This document shows, piece after piece, positions 28,062-36,787 of a DNA stretch of 64,000 nucleotides. The number at the start of each line of letters is the position of its first letter. Position 1 is the stretch's first letter. Source of the DNA: Flavobacteriaceae bacterium (GTDB lineage: Bacteria; Bacteroidota; Bacteroidia; Flavobacteriales; Flavobacteriaceae); NCBI GenBank assembly GCA_004762155.1, contig SIHP01000001.1, forward strand, positions 372,001-436,000. The letters run 5' to 3'. Both the position numbers and the translations under genes were made by a program. Under the pieces are notes generated by a model, which was not told where the DNA came from, searched no databases, and saw only the letters and a program-made list of their open reading frames with translations.

Positions 28062-28763
28062 ATGAAAATTGCCTTACTTGGTTATGGTAGAATGGGTAAA
28101 GAAATTGAAAAAATTGCTTTACAACGTGGACATGAAATAGTTATTAAAGATGATGGTACCATTAACTATGATATAAAAACAGCTGATGTTGCTATAGATT
28201 TTAGTATACCAACAGTAGCTTTTAATAATATATCTAAATGTATTAATAATAACGTACCTGTAGTTTCTGGAACTACTGGCTGGTTAGACAAATATGATGC
28301 TGCAGTTGATTTATGTAAAGAAAAAAAAGGAGCTTTTATTTATGCTTCTAACTTTAGCCTAGGAGTTAATCTTTTCTTTGAGTTAAATAAACAACTAGCT
28401 AAAATGATGAATAATTTAAACGACTATAACACAACTATAGAAGAAATTCATCATACTAAAAAATTAGATGCACCAAGTGGAACTGCTATTACTTTAGCGG
28501 AAGGGGTTATTGAAAATTCTGATTTTAAAAAATGGGAATTAGACGGAGAAACTTCTAATGAAAATATTCCCATTACTGCTATTAGAACACCAGACGTACC
28601 AGGTACGCATACTATTACTTACGCTTCTGAAATAGACACTATTGATATTAAACATACTGCACATAATAGAAAAGGATTTGCCTTAGGTGCTGTTGTTGCT
28701 GCTGAATGGTTAGCTAACAAAACTGGTATTTATAACATGAGAGATGTTTTAAATATTAAATAG
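28062..28763 (+). CDS. dapB: 4-hydroxy-tetrahydrodipicolinate reductase
   Basis: A 233-residue DapB, which reduces 4-hydroxy-tetrahydrodipicolinate in the lysine / diaminopimelate pathway that feeds peptidoglycan. The nucleotide-binding GYGRMGKEI (about 7-15) and the catalytic stretch EEIHHTKKLDAPSGTA (catalytic histidine pair and lysine, GT for substrate) are clear. It is slightly shorter than the enterobacterial enzyme, as usual in the phylum. It starts two bases after the DUF5683 stop and precedes lepB by 47 bases, in one operon. Confidence 0.95.
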   Translation: MKIALLGYGRMGKEIEKIALQRGHEIVIKDDGTINYDIKTADVAIDFSIPTVAFNNISKCINNNVPVVSGTTGWLDKYDAAVDLCKEKKGAFIYASNFSLGVNLFFELNKQLAKMMNNLNDYNTTIEEIHHTKKLDAPSGTAITLAEGVIENSDFKKWELDGETSNENIPITAIRTPDVPGTHTITYASEIDTIDIKHTAHNRKGFALGAVVAAEWLANKTGIYNMRDVLNIK

Positions 28764-28810
28764 AACCCTAATCTATACAATAACATAGACTAGAATAAAA
28801 AACAAAAAAT

Positions 28811-30367
28811 ATGTCATTAACTGGATGGTTAATTTTATTTATAATAGTTCAAGTAATTCATTTTTTAGGTACTTGGAAGCTATATATTAAAGCAGGAAGA
28901 AAAGCTTGGGAAGCTTTAATACCTATATACAATGCAATTGTTTTAATGAAAATTATAAACCGACCAATGTGGTGGGTTATTCTTTTATTTATTCCAATAA
29001 TTAATTTATTAATGTTTCCTGTTATATGGATTGAAACCAGCAGAAGTTTTGGCTTTAATAAAGATAAAGACACTTTTTTATCAGTTCTAACACTTGGTTT
29101 ATATTCTTTTTATATAAGCTATGCTACAGATGCTAAATATATTGAAGAAAGAAGCTTAAAACCTAGAACTGTTTTAGGCGAATGGGTTAGTTCTATTGCT
29201 TTTGCTATAATTGCTGCTACGTTAGTACACACTTACTTTATTCAACCTTATACAATACCTACTTCATCTTTAGAAAAAACACTTTTAGTTGGAGATTATT
29301 TATTTGTTAGTAAGTTTCATTATGGAGCTCGTGTTCCTATGACAGCTGTTGCTGCACCTATGGTTCATGACACAATTCCTGGTTTAGGTGTAAAATCTTA
29401 CGTATCTAATAGTAAAAACAAAAACTCATTATTAAACAAACTTTCTTTACCATACATGCGTTTGCCAGGTATTACTAAAATTAAACGTAATGATATTGTT
29501 GTTTTTAGTTGGCCAGCAGATAGTACAAATTATATGTGGGGTGATGAATCTGGAAAATTCACATACAAACCAGTAGATAAAAAAACAAACTACGTAAAGC
29601 GTTGTGTTGGAGTACCAGGAGATAGCTTATCTGTTCGTGATGGATATGTATTTATAAATGGGAAAAGAACTGTTTTACCTAAAAGTGCCAAACCACAATG
29701 GGTTCATACTGTAAACACTGGAGGACAAAGATTATCTTCAGCTGCATTAAAAAGATACAATATTAGAGAAGGTAGCATACTCCAAAACGGTGAATACAAA
29801 CTTAACTTAACTGATGCTGAAGCTAGGGCAATGTCTAAAAACCCAATAGTTAAAAGTATTACAAAAGACTTAAAACCGGCTGGTTATTACAACCCACAAG
29901 TTTTTCCTAACAATCCTAAATATCCTTGGTCTGTAGATAATTTTGGACCAATTTATATTCCTAAACAAGGAGCTACAGTTGCCTTAAATTCAGATAGTAT
30001 TCTTTTTTACGAACAAATTATCCGTAGGTATGAGAATAATGATTTAACTATTTTTGGTGATGATATTTATATCAATGGAAAAAAGGAAACATCTTACACA
30101 TTTAAACAGGATTACTTTTGGATGATGGGAGATAATCGTCAGAATTCTTTAGATGCAAGAGCTTGGGGTTATGTACCATTTGATCATGTTGTTGGAACAC
30201 CTATTATGGTTTGGTTTAGTTGGGATACTCAAACTAGATCTGTACGTTGGGATAGAATGTTTACATCAGTTAGTAACGGAGAATCTAAATCGTATTTTTG
30301 GTTAGGGATGATTGCTGTTGCTCTTATATTGTTTAGCCTTTTTAAACCTAAAAAGAAAAAAGCATAA
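28811..30367 (+). CDS. lepB: Signal peptidase I, enlarged Bacteroidota form
   Basis: A 518-residue type I signal peptidase that removes Sec signal peptides at the periplasmic face. The catalytic serine is S153 in IPTSSLEKTL and the general-base lysine is K263 in YVKRCVGVPGD; the box MGDNRQNSLDARAWG is near residue 440. Three or four helices precede the catalytic domain (1-145) and one closes the protein (about 495-512). An insertion of about 160 residues separates the lysine box from the last box, making the protein far longer than E. coli LepB; this is common in Flavobacteriaceae. Confident call. Confidence 0.92.
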   Translation: MSLTGWLILFIIVQVIHFLGTWKLYIKAGRKAWEALIPIYNAIVLMKIINRPMWWVILLFIPIINLLMFPVIWIETSRSFGFNKDKDTFLSVLTLGLYSFYISYATDAKYIEERSLKPRTVLGEWVSSIAFAIIAATLVHTYFIQPYTIPTSSLEKTLLVGDYLFVSKFHYGARVPMTAVAAPMVHDTIPGLGVKSYVSNSKNKNSLLNKLSLPYMRLPGITKIKRNDIVVFSWPADSTNYMWGDESGKFTYKPVDKKTNYVKRCVGVPGDSLSVRDGYVFINGKRTVLPKSAKPQWVHTVNTGGQRLSSAALKRYNIREGSILQNGEYKLNLTDAEARAMSKNPIVKSITKDLKPAGYYNPQVFPNNPKYPWSVDNFGPIYIPKQGATVALNSDSILFYEQIIRRYENNDLTIFGDDIYINGKKETSYTFKQDYFWMMGDNRQNSLDARAWGYVPFDHVVGTPIMVWFSWDTQTRSVRWDRMFTSVSNGESKSYFWLGMIAVALILFSLFKPKKKKA

Positions 30368-30370
30368 TAT

Positions 30371-30991
30371 TTGGCACTTTTTATACCTACATACTTCTCT
30401 CCTATTTCTCAATACGGAGCTATTGTAAAATCTAAAGAAAAAGTAGTTTTTGAAGTTGAAGATAATTTTCAAAAACAAACATATAGAAATAGATGTTATA
30501 TCTATAGTGCGAATGGAAAGCAATTGTTAAATATTCCAGTAAAACACAAAAAAACAAACAACAGAAAAAAAACTAAAGATACTTTAATTGAAAATGATTT
30601 CCCTTGGCAAAGAGAGCATTTTAAATCCTTACAATCTGCCTATAAATCATCTCCTTTTTTTGAATATTTTGAAGATGATTTAGCTAGTCTTTTTAGTAAG
30701 AAACATAAGTATTTGTTAGATTTAAACTTAGATACTTATTTGTTTATTACGGATGCAATTGAGACAACTACAAAGTTCTCTAAAACAACCTTTTACGAAA
30801 CTACTCCAATATTAAAAGATTTTAGAACTTGGGACAACGCAAAAGTTAAACATCCTATTAGATTAGATCCTTATGTTCAAGTATTTGATGACAAACATGG
30901 TTTTATCCCTAATTTATCAATCTTAGACCTTCTTTTTATGGAAGGAGGTAATACTTTTTCTATTTTAGAAAAGATATCAATTAATTTTTAA
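30371..30991 (+). CDS. WbqC family protein
   Basis: A 206-residue cytosolic protein with the WbqC family pattern: IPTYFSPISQYGAIV at the N-terminus, FPWQREHFKSLQSAYKSSPFFEYFED in the centre and FIPNLSILDLLFMEG near the end. Members are linked to polysaccharide biosynthesis but their reaction is unknown. The start is TTG, three bases after the lepB stop; an internal ATG would cut away the conserved N-terminus. It ends the parA-to-wbqC transcription unit, 27 bases before the Crp/Fnr gene. Confidence 0.82.
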   Translation: MALFIPTYFSPISQYGAIVKSKEKVVFEVEDNFQKQTYRNRCYIYSANGKQLLNIPVKHKKTNNRKKTKDTLIENDFPWQREHFKSLQSAYKSSPFFEYFEDDLASLFSKKHKYLLDLNLDTYLFITDAIETTTKFSKTTFYETTPILKDFRTWDNAKVKHPIRLDPYVQVFDDKHGFIPNLSILDLLFMEGGNTFSILEKISINF

Positions 30992-31018
30992 TTATATTTA
31001 GCTTGATAAAATATAGTT

Positions 31019-31600
31019 ATGGACGATATTATTGGAGCTTATCTAAGACAAAAGTTAAAAGACATCTCAGATGAAGCAATTGAAATGTTTAAATCAATAG
31101 TTGAAGAGAAAACATATTATAAAGGCGAAACTTTATTAGACAATGGTAAAATAAATGATAATTTTTATGTTGTTATAAATGGGTTAGTTGCAAGTTTTAT
31201 AAGAAATGAAGATGGAAGTAACTTTATTAGAAGTATTTACACAGAAAAGAAAGCCATAGCTTCTTTACAATCTTTAATAAATAATAAAAAATCTAATGCT
31301 AGTTATGAATGCTTAGTTAACTCGACAGTTATTGAAGGAAAATTCTCAAACTTCATTAAACTTGCTGATACAAACCCAATTTTTCATAAATTACATATTA
31401 AAATACTGGAAGGTATATATATTGACTCAGAAAAAAGAATTACTGAATTATCTTCTTTTGATGCCTCACAAAGGTATATGCAATTAAAAAAAGAAATTAC
31501 TAATATTGATAATATATTACCTCAATACCAAATAGCTAACTATTTAAATATTACCCCTGTTCAATTAAGCCGTATCCGTAAAAAAATTTTCTCTAAATAA
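31019..31600 (+). CDS. Crp/Fnr family transcriptional regulator
   Basis: A 193-residue regulator with an N-terminal cyclic-nucleotide-binding-type domain (about 10-120, GETLLDNGKINDNFYVVINGLV) and a short C-terminal helix-turn-helix (YQIANYLNITPVQLSRIRKKI, about 169-189). The cAMP-contact arginine/glutamate pattern of true CRP is not evident and there are no Fnr cysteines, so the effector is unknown. Such small Crp-like regulators are common in Bacteroidota. It is followed by a 704-base gap. Confidence 0.85.
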   Translation: MDDIIGAYLRQKLKDISDEAIEMFKSIVEEKTYYKGETLLDNGKINDNFYVVINGLVASFIRNEDGSNFIRSIYTEKKAIASLQSLINNKKSNASYECLVNSTVIEGKFSNFIKLADTNPIFHKLHIKILEGIYIDSEKRITELSSFDASQRYMQLKKEITNIDNILPQYQIANYLNITPVQLSRIRKKIFSK

Positions 31601-31920
31601 TTTTTCATAAACATATGTTAATGTTTTTTTAATATATTTATATAATAAATATCAGTTATTATAATACCTTTTTTTAAACTTTTATATTTTAAAACAGAAT
31701 ACTTTTTTTTAACAAAAAAAACCATCATAAGCTCCCTCGAAATAAGACTTGTCATTTAAAGTGGTAAGTTTTTGTTTCTTAAAACTGAGCAACTTATTTT
31801 AAAAAATAAAAAACAATAAACACATGTTAATCAATTAATTAACCAAATACTGTTTCTTTGTAATAACTAATAAGTGCTTTGGTTTCTTATAAAAAAACTA
31901 AAGTCAAAAAAACAAAAAAT

Positions 31921-32055
31921 ATGTTATTTAGTACATTAAAAAAGTATTTCTTCTTTATTGAAAAAAATGTCATTTTAGAATTATTCCCAAAAGAAAAACA
32001 GCAGTTAAAAACGATTACAATATATACAAAGAGTAAAAGTCTCAAGAATATTTAA
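31921..32055 (+). CDS. Possible small protein (44 residues) with own terminator
   Basis: Within the 704-base gap 31601-32304, an ATG frame encodes MLFSTLKKYFFFIEKNVILE, continuing to LKTITIYTKSKSLKNI: a short hydrophobic then basic protein. A clear terminator follows 40 bases later (32095-32124), suggesting that a discrete short RNA is made here. No similar protein comes to mind. The DNA is very AT-rich and the frame could be chance; alternatively the region encodes a small RNA. The remainder of the gap (31601-31900 and 32125-32304) shows no gene. Confidence 0.3.
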   Translation: MLFSTLKKYFFFIEKNVILELFPKEKQQLKTITIYTKSKSLKNI

Positions 32056-32094
32056 TTGAGACCAATTCAATTCCCTAAATAATTTTATACCTAC

Positions 32095-32124
32095 AAAACT
32101 TGTTATTTTATAATAACAAGTTTT
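32095..32124 (+). terminator. Orphan intrinsic terminator in the 31.6-32.3 kb gap
   Basis: Thirteen-base arms AAAACTTGTTATT / AATAACAAGTTTT (32095-32107, 32112-32124) with a four-base loop. No recognised gene ends just before it on the plus strand; it could also act for a minus-strand transcript. Confidence 0.55.
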
Positions 32125-32304
32125 ATGTTTTTAAAAATATCATAAATACTGCTTACAATCATCATTACTTCAAATAATAATTTTTCTCATTAATTAATGA
32201 CTGATAATATTTCCGCTTTTGTAAGTCAAAAAGAAGATTAAACAAAACTAAACCTTAGGATTACCAAGGCTTAGATTAATTATGGTTATTCTCTAAAAAT
32301 ATTT

Positions 32305-32742
32305 TTATTTGCTAAATCTTTTCATCATTCCATCAATAGTTTTCCACTCACTATCTTCTTGGGTTTGACACCCAAAATCTACTAATTTATCTTTATCTTC
32401 ATAAATTTCATTAAGTTTTTTAATAGCTAACTCATTATTTTCAAAGTAGAACAACATTTCTATTCCAAATTCAGTTGGTATTCTTGATATCAGATGAGAA
32501 ACAAATCCTTTATTTAATTCTTTTTGAAAATAAAGTTGAATTTCCTGTTCATGAATAGTATTCATATCTTCAAAATCAACAGTTAGAATTCCTAGTGTTT
32601 TACAAAATTCTTTATACGGATAATTCTTGTAACCAACATTTATCCATGCTGTTCTAATGCCCTCTTTAAACTCTACCTCTGTGATAACTATTTTATCTTT
32701 TGGAAAAGCTTTGTCAGACTTTTTTATTTCTTCCCAATTCAT
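32305..32742 (-). CDS. Small cytosolic protein of unknown function
   Basis: A 145-residue protein without signal peptide or membrane segment, rich in acidic and aromatic residues (MNWEEIKKSDKAFPKDKIVI, VSHLISRIPTEFGIEMLFYFEN). It lies eight bases after the frameshifted DUF6882-like gene on the same strand, so the two form a pair. Small soluble acidic proteins in such accessory pairs are often immunity-type proteins, but nothing in the sequence proves that. Unrecognised. Confidence 0.6.
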   Translation of the reverse strand: MNWEEIKKSDKAFPKDKIVITEVEFKEGIRTAWINVGYKNYPYKEFCKTLGILTVDFEDMNTIHEQEIQLYFQKELNKGFVSHLISRIPTEFGIEMLFYFENNELAIKKLNEIYEDKDKLVDFGCQTQEDSEWKTIDGMMKRFSK

Positions 32743-32750
32743 CTTGTACT

Positions 32751-33526
32751 TTATATTTTACCATTAAGTGATTTTAACCTTCGTAATTCATCAAATTCAG
32801 CGGTTAATGTTTTATTATTTCTTGAACCGTCAATTCTATTTTCGGTTATTTCAATATCTAAATTTCTATCGATTAAATAATTTTTAAAAGCTTCTTTATG
32901 ATTTAAATCAATTCCGCTTATTAACTGCGGGAATGTTGTTAAAACCTTTTCTAACCTGTTATCATCTATTTTAGGAATTTTGTTAGAAGTTATGGTTAAA
33001 ACCATTGTTCCTTGTCCATAATTTGCACAGAAAAAAGCATCTGCATTAAGTAATCCACTTGCTATTAATCCCATTTTATGTTCAAAATTTTCCCCAGCAA
33101 CAAAATGATTTTCTGTAAATTCTTTTATCTGTTTTATTTCTCCTATTTCTTTTAATTTTAAAGAGTTTACTAAAAGGTTTTCTGGAATTCCGCTTTTAGA
33201 ATTTGCCCATCCCCACATCCAAGAATAATCATTAAAAGATAATGACCCAATTACATCTATTGGAAACTTAAGAGTATCAAATGTTAATGTTCCTGTATTT
33301 AGGTTGATATTCCAAGCTAACCCCTTAGTTAAATCATTGAAATTTTGTTGCTTTTCAAAAGAGAGACCTGCATTTTGTTCTAATACATCTTCAAAAGTAT
33401 TGAAAGCACTTTTTTTCTTAACCTCAAGTGTCTTTTTGTTGGTACTTCTTTTAATTCCTTTGCTTTTTCGTCAATTTGGAGTTCCTTAGACTTCTTTTTT
33501 CCAAAAATCTTACTAAATATTCCCAT
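32751..33526 (-). pseudogene. DUF6882-like protein gene with a single frameshift
   Basis: An intact frame begins only at 33218 (155 residues, MWGWANSKSGIPENLL), but the same protein clearly continues upstream: SAFNTFEDVLEQNAG, GLAWNINLNTGTLTFDTLKF and SLSFNDYSWMWGWANS precede it, and a good start MGIFSKIFGKKKSKELQ lies at 33526. The two parts are out of frame by one base; adding one A to the five-A run (plus strand 33433-33437) joins them into about 258 residues with no stop. WGWAN is typical of DUF6882 proteins. Either a recent null mutation or a consensus error. Confidence 0.65.
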
Positions 33527-33833
33527 AGTTTATTTTGATGTTTGTATAATTTCAGTGATCGTTCTTATCTAATAAGATTTGATATAATATCTTATTATTT
33601 TTCATCTTCTTATATTATATAATCAGATTCTTTTTTAGGAATTCAATATAGTCATAACTACATAATTCATCAAAATATGTATTTGAAATACCATTAAGAG
33701 AACATAACATACTATTAATTGTTGTAAACTAAGGACTCGACCTTAATCCATAATACTTTAAATATTAATGAAAGCCATGCAATTAGCGCTATTATATTTT
33801 TAAATTATTTTTGATGAAATAACGTTTAATATT
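33527..33833. other. AT-rich intergenic stretch with one hairpin
   Basis: No coding frame of note. AATAAGAT (33571-33578) and ATCTTATT (33589-33596) form a perfect eight-base inverted repeat, 45-70 bases upstream of the DUF6882-like start on the minus strand, possibly an operator. Nothing else is seen. Confidence 0.35.
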
Positions 33834-34379
33834 TTAGCTATTATTTATTATTCTTTCTTCGTATTCTTTAATTTTAGCTAATAAACGTTGATTTAAATAA
33901 GTATTTTTTCCTGTTAATTTTATAGCAATTAATTTAGCTTCTTCACAATATTTAATTATTTTTTCAGTGGTCCAATGTTCAGGAGGAGCTTGTAAATTTG
34001 TTATTCTATCAGCAATTTTAACAATACCAATTTCATCTGATAATTTATTTATTCGATTTAAACTATCAAGCATTTTTTCTTCTTTAGATGTAAGGCGTTC
34101 ATTTTTAGTTAATGCTTTAACTCCTTTAGCTATACTCATGCCAAATACCTCATTAATTTCTTCATAAGTAGCATCTGTGTCTTCAATAGTATCATGTAAA
34201 ATTGCTATTTGCATGGCTAAATTTAAATCAAAAGAATTATCATGATTATATGCAATTAGAACCTCCATAACAACATTAGAAATATGTACAAGGTAATTTG
34301 AATTAGTTCCAGGAACTTTTTGTTCACTATGTTTTTCTCCAGAAAATTTGATTGCTTTTTGATAAAGTTCTTGTGTCAT
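33834..34379 (-). CDS. HD-domain protein, small RelA/SpoT-like hydrolase family
   Basis: A protein of about 181 residues with the RSH hydrolase pattern: LVHISNVVMEVL (first metal histidine), AILHDTIEDTDATYEEI (HD plus the ED pair of HDTxEDT) and GVKALTKNE. This is the alarmone-hydrolase/MESH1-like HD fold; there is no synthetase, TGS or ACT domain. It may hydrolyse (p)ppGpp or another 3-prime-phosphorylated nucleotide. I start at ATG 34379 (MTQELYQKAIKFSGEKH), which matches the fold start; a longer frame from 34463 would add a 28-residue hydrophobic leader (ILMRFSWVMGIILVLASI) and would make it membrane-bound. Single-gene unit. Confidence 0.72.
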   Translation of the reverse strand: MTQELYQKAIKFSGEKHSEQKVPGTNSNYLVHISNVVMEVLIAYNHDNSFDLNLAMQIAILHDTIEDTDATYEEINEVFGMSIAKGVKALTKNERLTSKEEKMLDSLNRINKLSDEIGIVKIADRITNLQAPPEHWTTEKIIKYCEEAKLIAIKLTGKNTYLNQRLLAKIKEYEERIINNS

Positions 34380-34693
34380 AGTATTTTTATTAATTGAAGC
34401 TAGTACTAATATAATTCCCATAACCCAAGAAAACCTCATTAGTATAGAAAATATTTCATTCATTTTTTATGCTTGCAGCTAATAATGAGATACACACAAT
34501 ACTACAATAAAAAAAAGAACATAATATTCAAATTTTTACAACTATATAAAAATAACATAATATATCGACAAAATAGCATTAGTATTATTTACACAAAACC
34601 ACACCTAAAAATAACAATTCAATACTTTTTGCCCTATTTTTTTATACATTTAATAAATAACCAAAAATATTAACTTTTTAAAATTTATTAATT

Positions 34694-34894
34694 ATGAAAT
34701 TTTTAGAATTAAATGGAGTAGAAATACTTAGTAAAATTACTCAACAACAAATTAAAGGAGGAACTCCTTATACACCTGCTAACTGTAGTCATTTAGCTCA
34801 AGGTGCTTGCATGAGTGCTTGCGGTGCTTCTGGAAATTATAGTTCACAGGCTTGTTATGATGATTGCTTTGGTAAAAACAATGGCTGTAATTAA
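34694..34894 (+). CDS. Double-glycine-leader peptide 1 with twin CX3C core (bacteriocin/RiPP-like)
   Basis: A 66-residue peptide. The leader MKFLELNGVEILSKITQQQI ends KGG at residue 23, the class of leader cut by peptidase-containing ABC exporters in Bacteroidota. The 43-residue core has six cysteines, including C-x3-C (ACMSAC), ten residues, C-x3-C (ACYDDC), then six residues and a last Cys. No PCAT exporter or modification enzyme is in the window, so this is an orphan precursor. It lies 40 bases before a second copy with the same leader and same cysteine spacing. Activity (toxin, signal or other) unknown. Confidence 0.78.
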   Translation: MKFLELNGVEILSKITQQQIKGGTPYTPANCSHLAQGACMSACGASGNYSSQACYDDCFGKNNGCN

Positions 34895-34934
34895 TATTGA
34901 AAAAAATAAAATTAACTTTTTAAATTATTAAATC

Positions 34935-35123
34935 ATGAAATTCCTAAAATTAAATGGTGTAAAGACTCTTAGTAAAACTGTTCAACAACAAATTAAAGGA
35001 GGTTGGGCTAATACTCAAAAAGGAGCCTGTATGGCAGCTTGCATGAGTGAACCAAACCCTAGTTCATATGATTGTGCTATATCTTGTTGTATAATTCAAC
35101 GTATTGGTGTCACCTGTTCTTAA
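34935..35123 (+). CDS. Double-glycine-leader peptide 2 with twin CX3C core (bacteriocin/RiPP-like)
   Basis: A 62-residue peptide whose leader (MKFLKLNGVKTLSKTVQQQI, then KGG) differs from copy 1 in only a few positions, while the 39-residue core has diverged except for its frame: GACMAAC, ten residues including PSS, then CAISC, giving again C-x3-C-x10-C-x3-C, plus two further cysteines (six in all). Leader conserved, core variable, cysteine frame fixed: the usual signature of selection on a matured peptide. The two upstream regions are also alike (ACTTTTTAAA before each). A terminator follows at 35227-35266. Confidence 0.78.
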   Translation: MKFLKLNGVKTLSKTVQQQIKGGWANTQKGACMAACMSEPNPSSYDCAISCCIIQRIGVTCS

Positions 35124-35226
35124 TACTTATTAAGTAACATATAAAAACAACTTGCATACAGTGTTTTTCAATTTTCATGGACTCATTGTTACCTTAATTA
35201 GAGAATAAAGAATAATTTTCTAAAAG

Positions 35227-35266
35227 AAAAGTCCAATAGTATAATTTAATACTATTGGACTTTTTT
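35227..35266. terminator. Bidirectional terminator between leader-peptide genes and the polysaccharide operon
   Basis: Sixteen-base arms (35227-35242 and 35249-35264; core GTCCAATAGTAT / ATACTATTGGAC) with a six-base loop, A run before and T run after. It lies between two convergent units and can serve both. Confidence 0.85.
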
Positions 35267-35283
35267 AAATTTTATCAAAAAAA

Positions 35284-36786
35284 TTATAATTTAATAAACC
35301 TACCAACAATAGCGTTTATCTGAGTAGAAATATTCAATTTTATAACTATAAAAAGATACGCACTAATTATTATAACACTCTTTAAAATAATATTGATAAT
35401 AGGATGTATTGGTTGTTCTAATATATGAAACGCTGGAATATTAAAATCCCAAAAATAAAAAGCTAAAAACATAATAGCTATAATTCCTATCATTTTAAAA
35501 GTTGTACTCGTAAAAGGTGTCATTTTTAACTTCAATTTTACAAACCACAATTTAAAAGAACTGGATAAAATAATAGTTATTAACGTCGCTAAAGCCAAGC
35601 CTTCTGTCCCAAAATTTAAATAATTATAAAAATATTCATTTAAATAAAAAACAGAAAATGCCATAAACAAACCTATTGGCATTGTTATTCTATAAAATTT
35701 AGAATTATTTAAAATCGCTCCGTTACTTCCTAACAACATTAAATATAATTTTGCTGAAGAAATCATTAACACTACTAATCCCCCACTCTCATATCCTTTA
35801 GGTAAAAGTTTAAACAACTCTCTTACATTAGTATTTATCAAAATATAAAATAAACCACCTACTAATAATAAGTTAATAGAACTCTTTTTATATAAGCTTT
35901 CAGTTTCTTTAATATCATTTTCATTGATAGATTTAGAAGTTAACGGTTGTAATATCTGCGTCATAGCTCTACTTGGAGCTTCAATAAAAGAACCTATAAA
36001 AACTGCAACAGTATAATAGGCTGCTTTTGCAAAACTTTCTTTTCCAGGTATCATTACTTTATCAATATCTAACACAATAGCTCCTGCACTTCCAGCTAAG
36101 ATAATGTAAAAAGAGTATCGTAAAACTTCTTTAAAATTACTAGGCAATTTAAATGAAAACTTAGGTGTGTATAATTTAAATGCATATAACATTATTAAAA
36201 TTGTTCTTAAAATATAAGCACCAGTCATATAAATCAGAAATTCTTCTTTGGTAATTACATTAAAATAAATAGCAAATAACAATATCATTATTGCTGCCCT
36301 ATTATATAACTCTTTTAAAAGGTTACCAAAAACAGATTGCATTTGTACTTTAGCCCAAGAATAAAAGACTTCAAAATAAGCACAACAAACAGCTATAATA
36401 TAAATATATAGTGTATAATTTTCTATAATTAAATTTCCATTATTATTACTTTTCGATATGGATTCCATAATTTGATTATGAAAAAAGTCCCAAAAAAAAC
36501 CAATTGGTATTGCAGTAATTAAAGGTAAAAAAAGAATACTTGACAAAAATTTATCTTTATCTTCTTTATTTTTATATCCAGAAAAAAACTTGACTATAGT
36601 AAAATGAATACCCAAAGCAATAACTGGCATTATTAAATTAGATGCTGAAAAAACATAAGTAGCTAAGCCATAATATTCTTCTTTTAAAAAACGCGTATAT
36701 AAAACTATTGTATTTATACCTCCAATTAAAAAGCCTAAATATATTACAAAAGTATTTTTTAAAGATTGTTTTAGTATAATTCCCAA
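35284..36786 (-). CDS. Polysaccharide flippase (Wzx / MATE-like)
   Basis: A 500-residue polytopic membrane protein of the polysaccharide biosynthesis (Wzx/MOP) superfamily with about 14 hydrophobic segments. Its N-terminus QSLKNTFVIYLGFLIGGINT and RAMTQILQPLTSKSI in the middle are typical. It is expected to flip lipid-linked sugar repeats across the inner membrane. The start is a TTG one base after the 2-epimerase stop; the conserved N-terminus begins there. It is the last gene of the six-gene operon and is followed by a terminator. No polymerase (Wzy) or ligase is present next to it. Confidence 0.85.
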   Translation of the reverse strand: MGIILKQSLKNTFVIYLGFLIGGINTIVLYTRFLKEEYYGLATYVFSASNLIMPVIALGIHFTIVKFFSGYKNKEDKDKFLSSILFLPLITAIPIGFFWDFFHNQIMESISKSNNNGNLIIENYTLYIYIIAVCCAYFEVFYSWAKVQMQSVFGNLLKELYNRAAIMILLFAIYFNVITKEEFLIYMTGAYILRTILIMLYAFKLYTPKFSFKLPSNFKEVLRYSFYIILAGSAGAIVLDIDKVMIPGKESFAKAAYYTVAVFIGSFIEAPSRAMTQILQPLTSKSINENDIKETESLYKKSSINLLLVGGLFYILINTNVRELFKLLPKGYESGGLVVLMISSAKLYLMLLGSNGAILNNSKFYRITMPIGLFMAFSVFYLNEYFYNYLNFGTEGLALATLITIILSSSFKLWFVKLKLKMTPFTSTTFKMIGIIAIMFLAFYFWDFNIPAFHILEQPIHPIINIILKSVIIISAYLFIVIKLNISTQINAIVGRFIKL

Positions 36787-36787
36787 A

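Noticed and set aside
34473..34673. Plus-strand frame of 66 codons before the leader peptides
   Set aside because: Ile/Lys/Tyr/Asn-rich AT-driven sequence with no leader, no cysteine pattern and no RBS; probably the upstream region of peptide 1.
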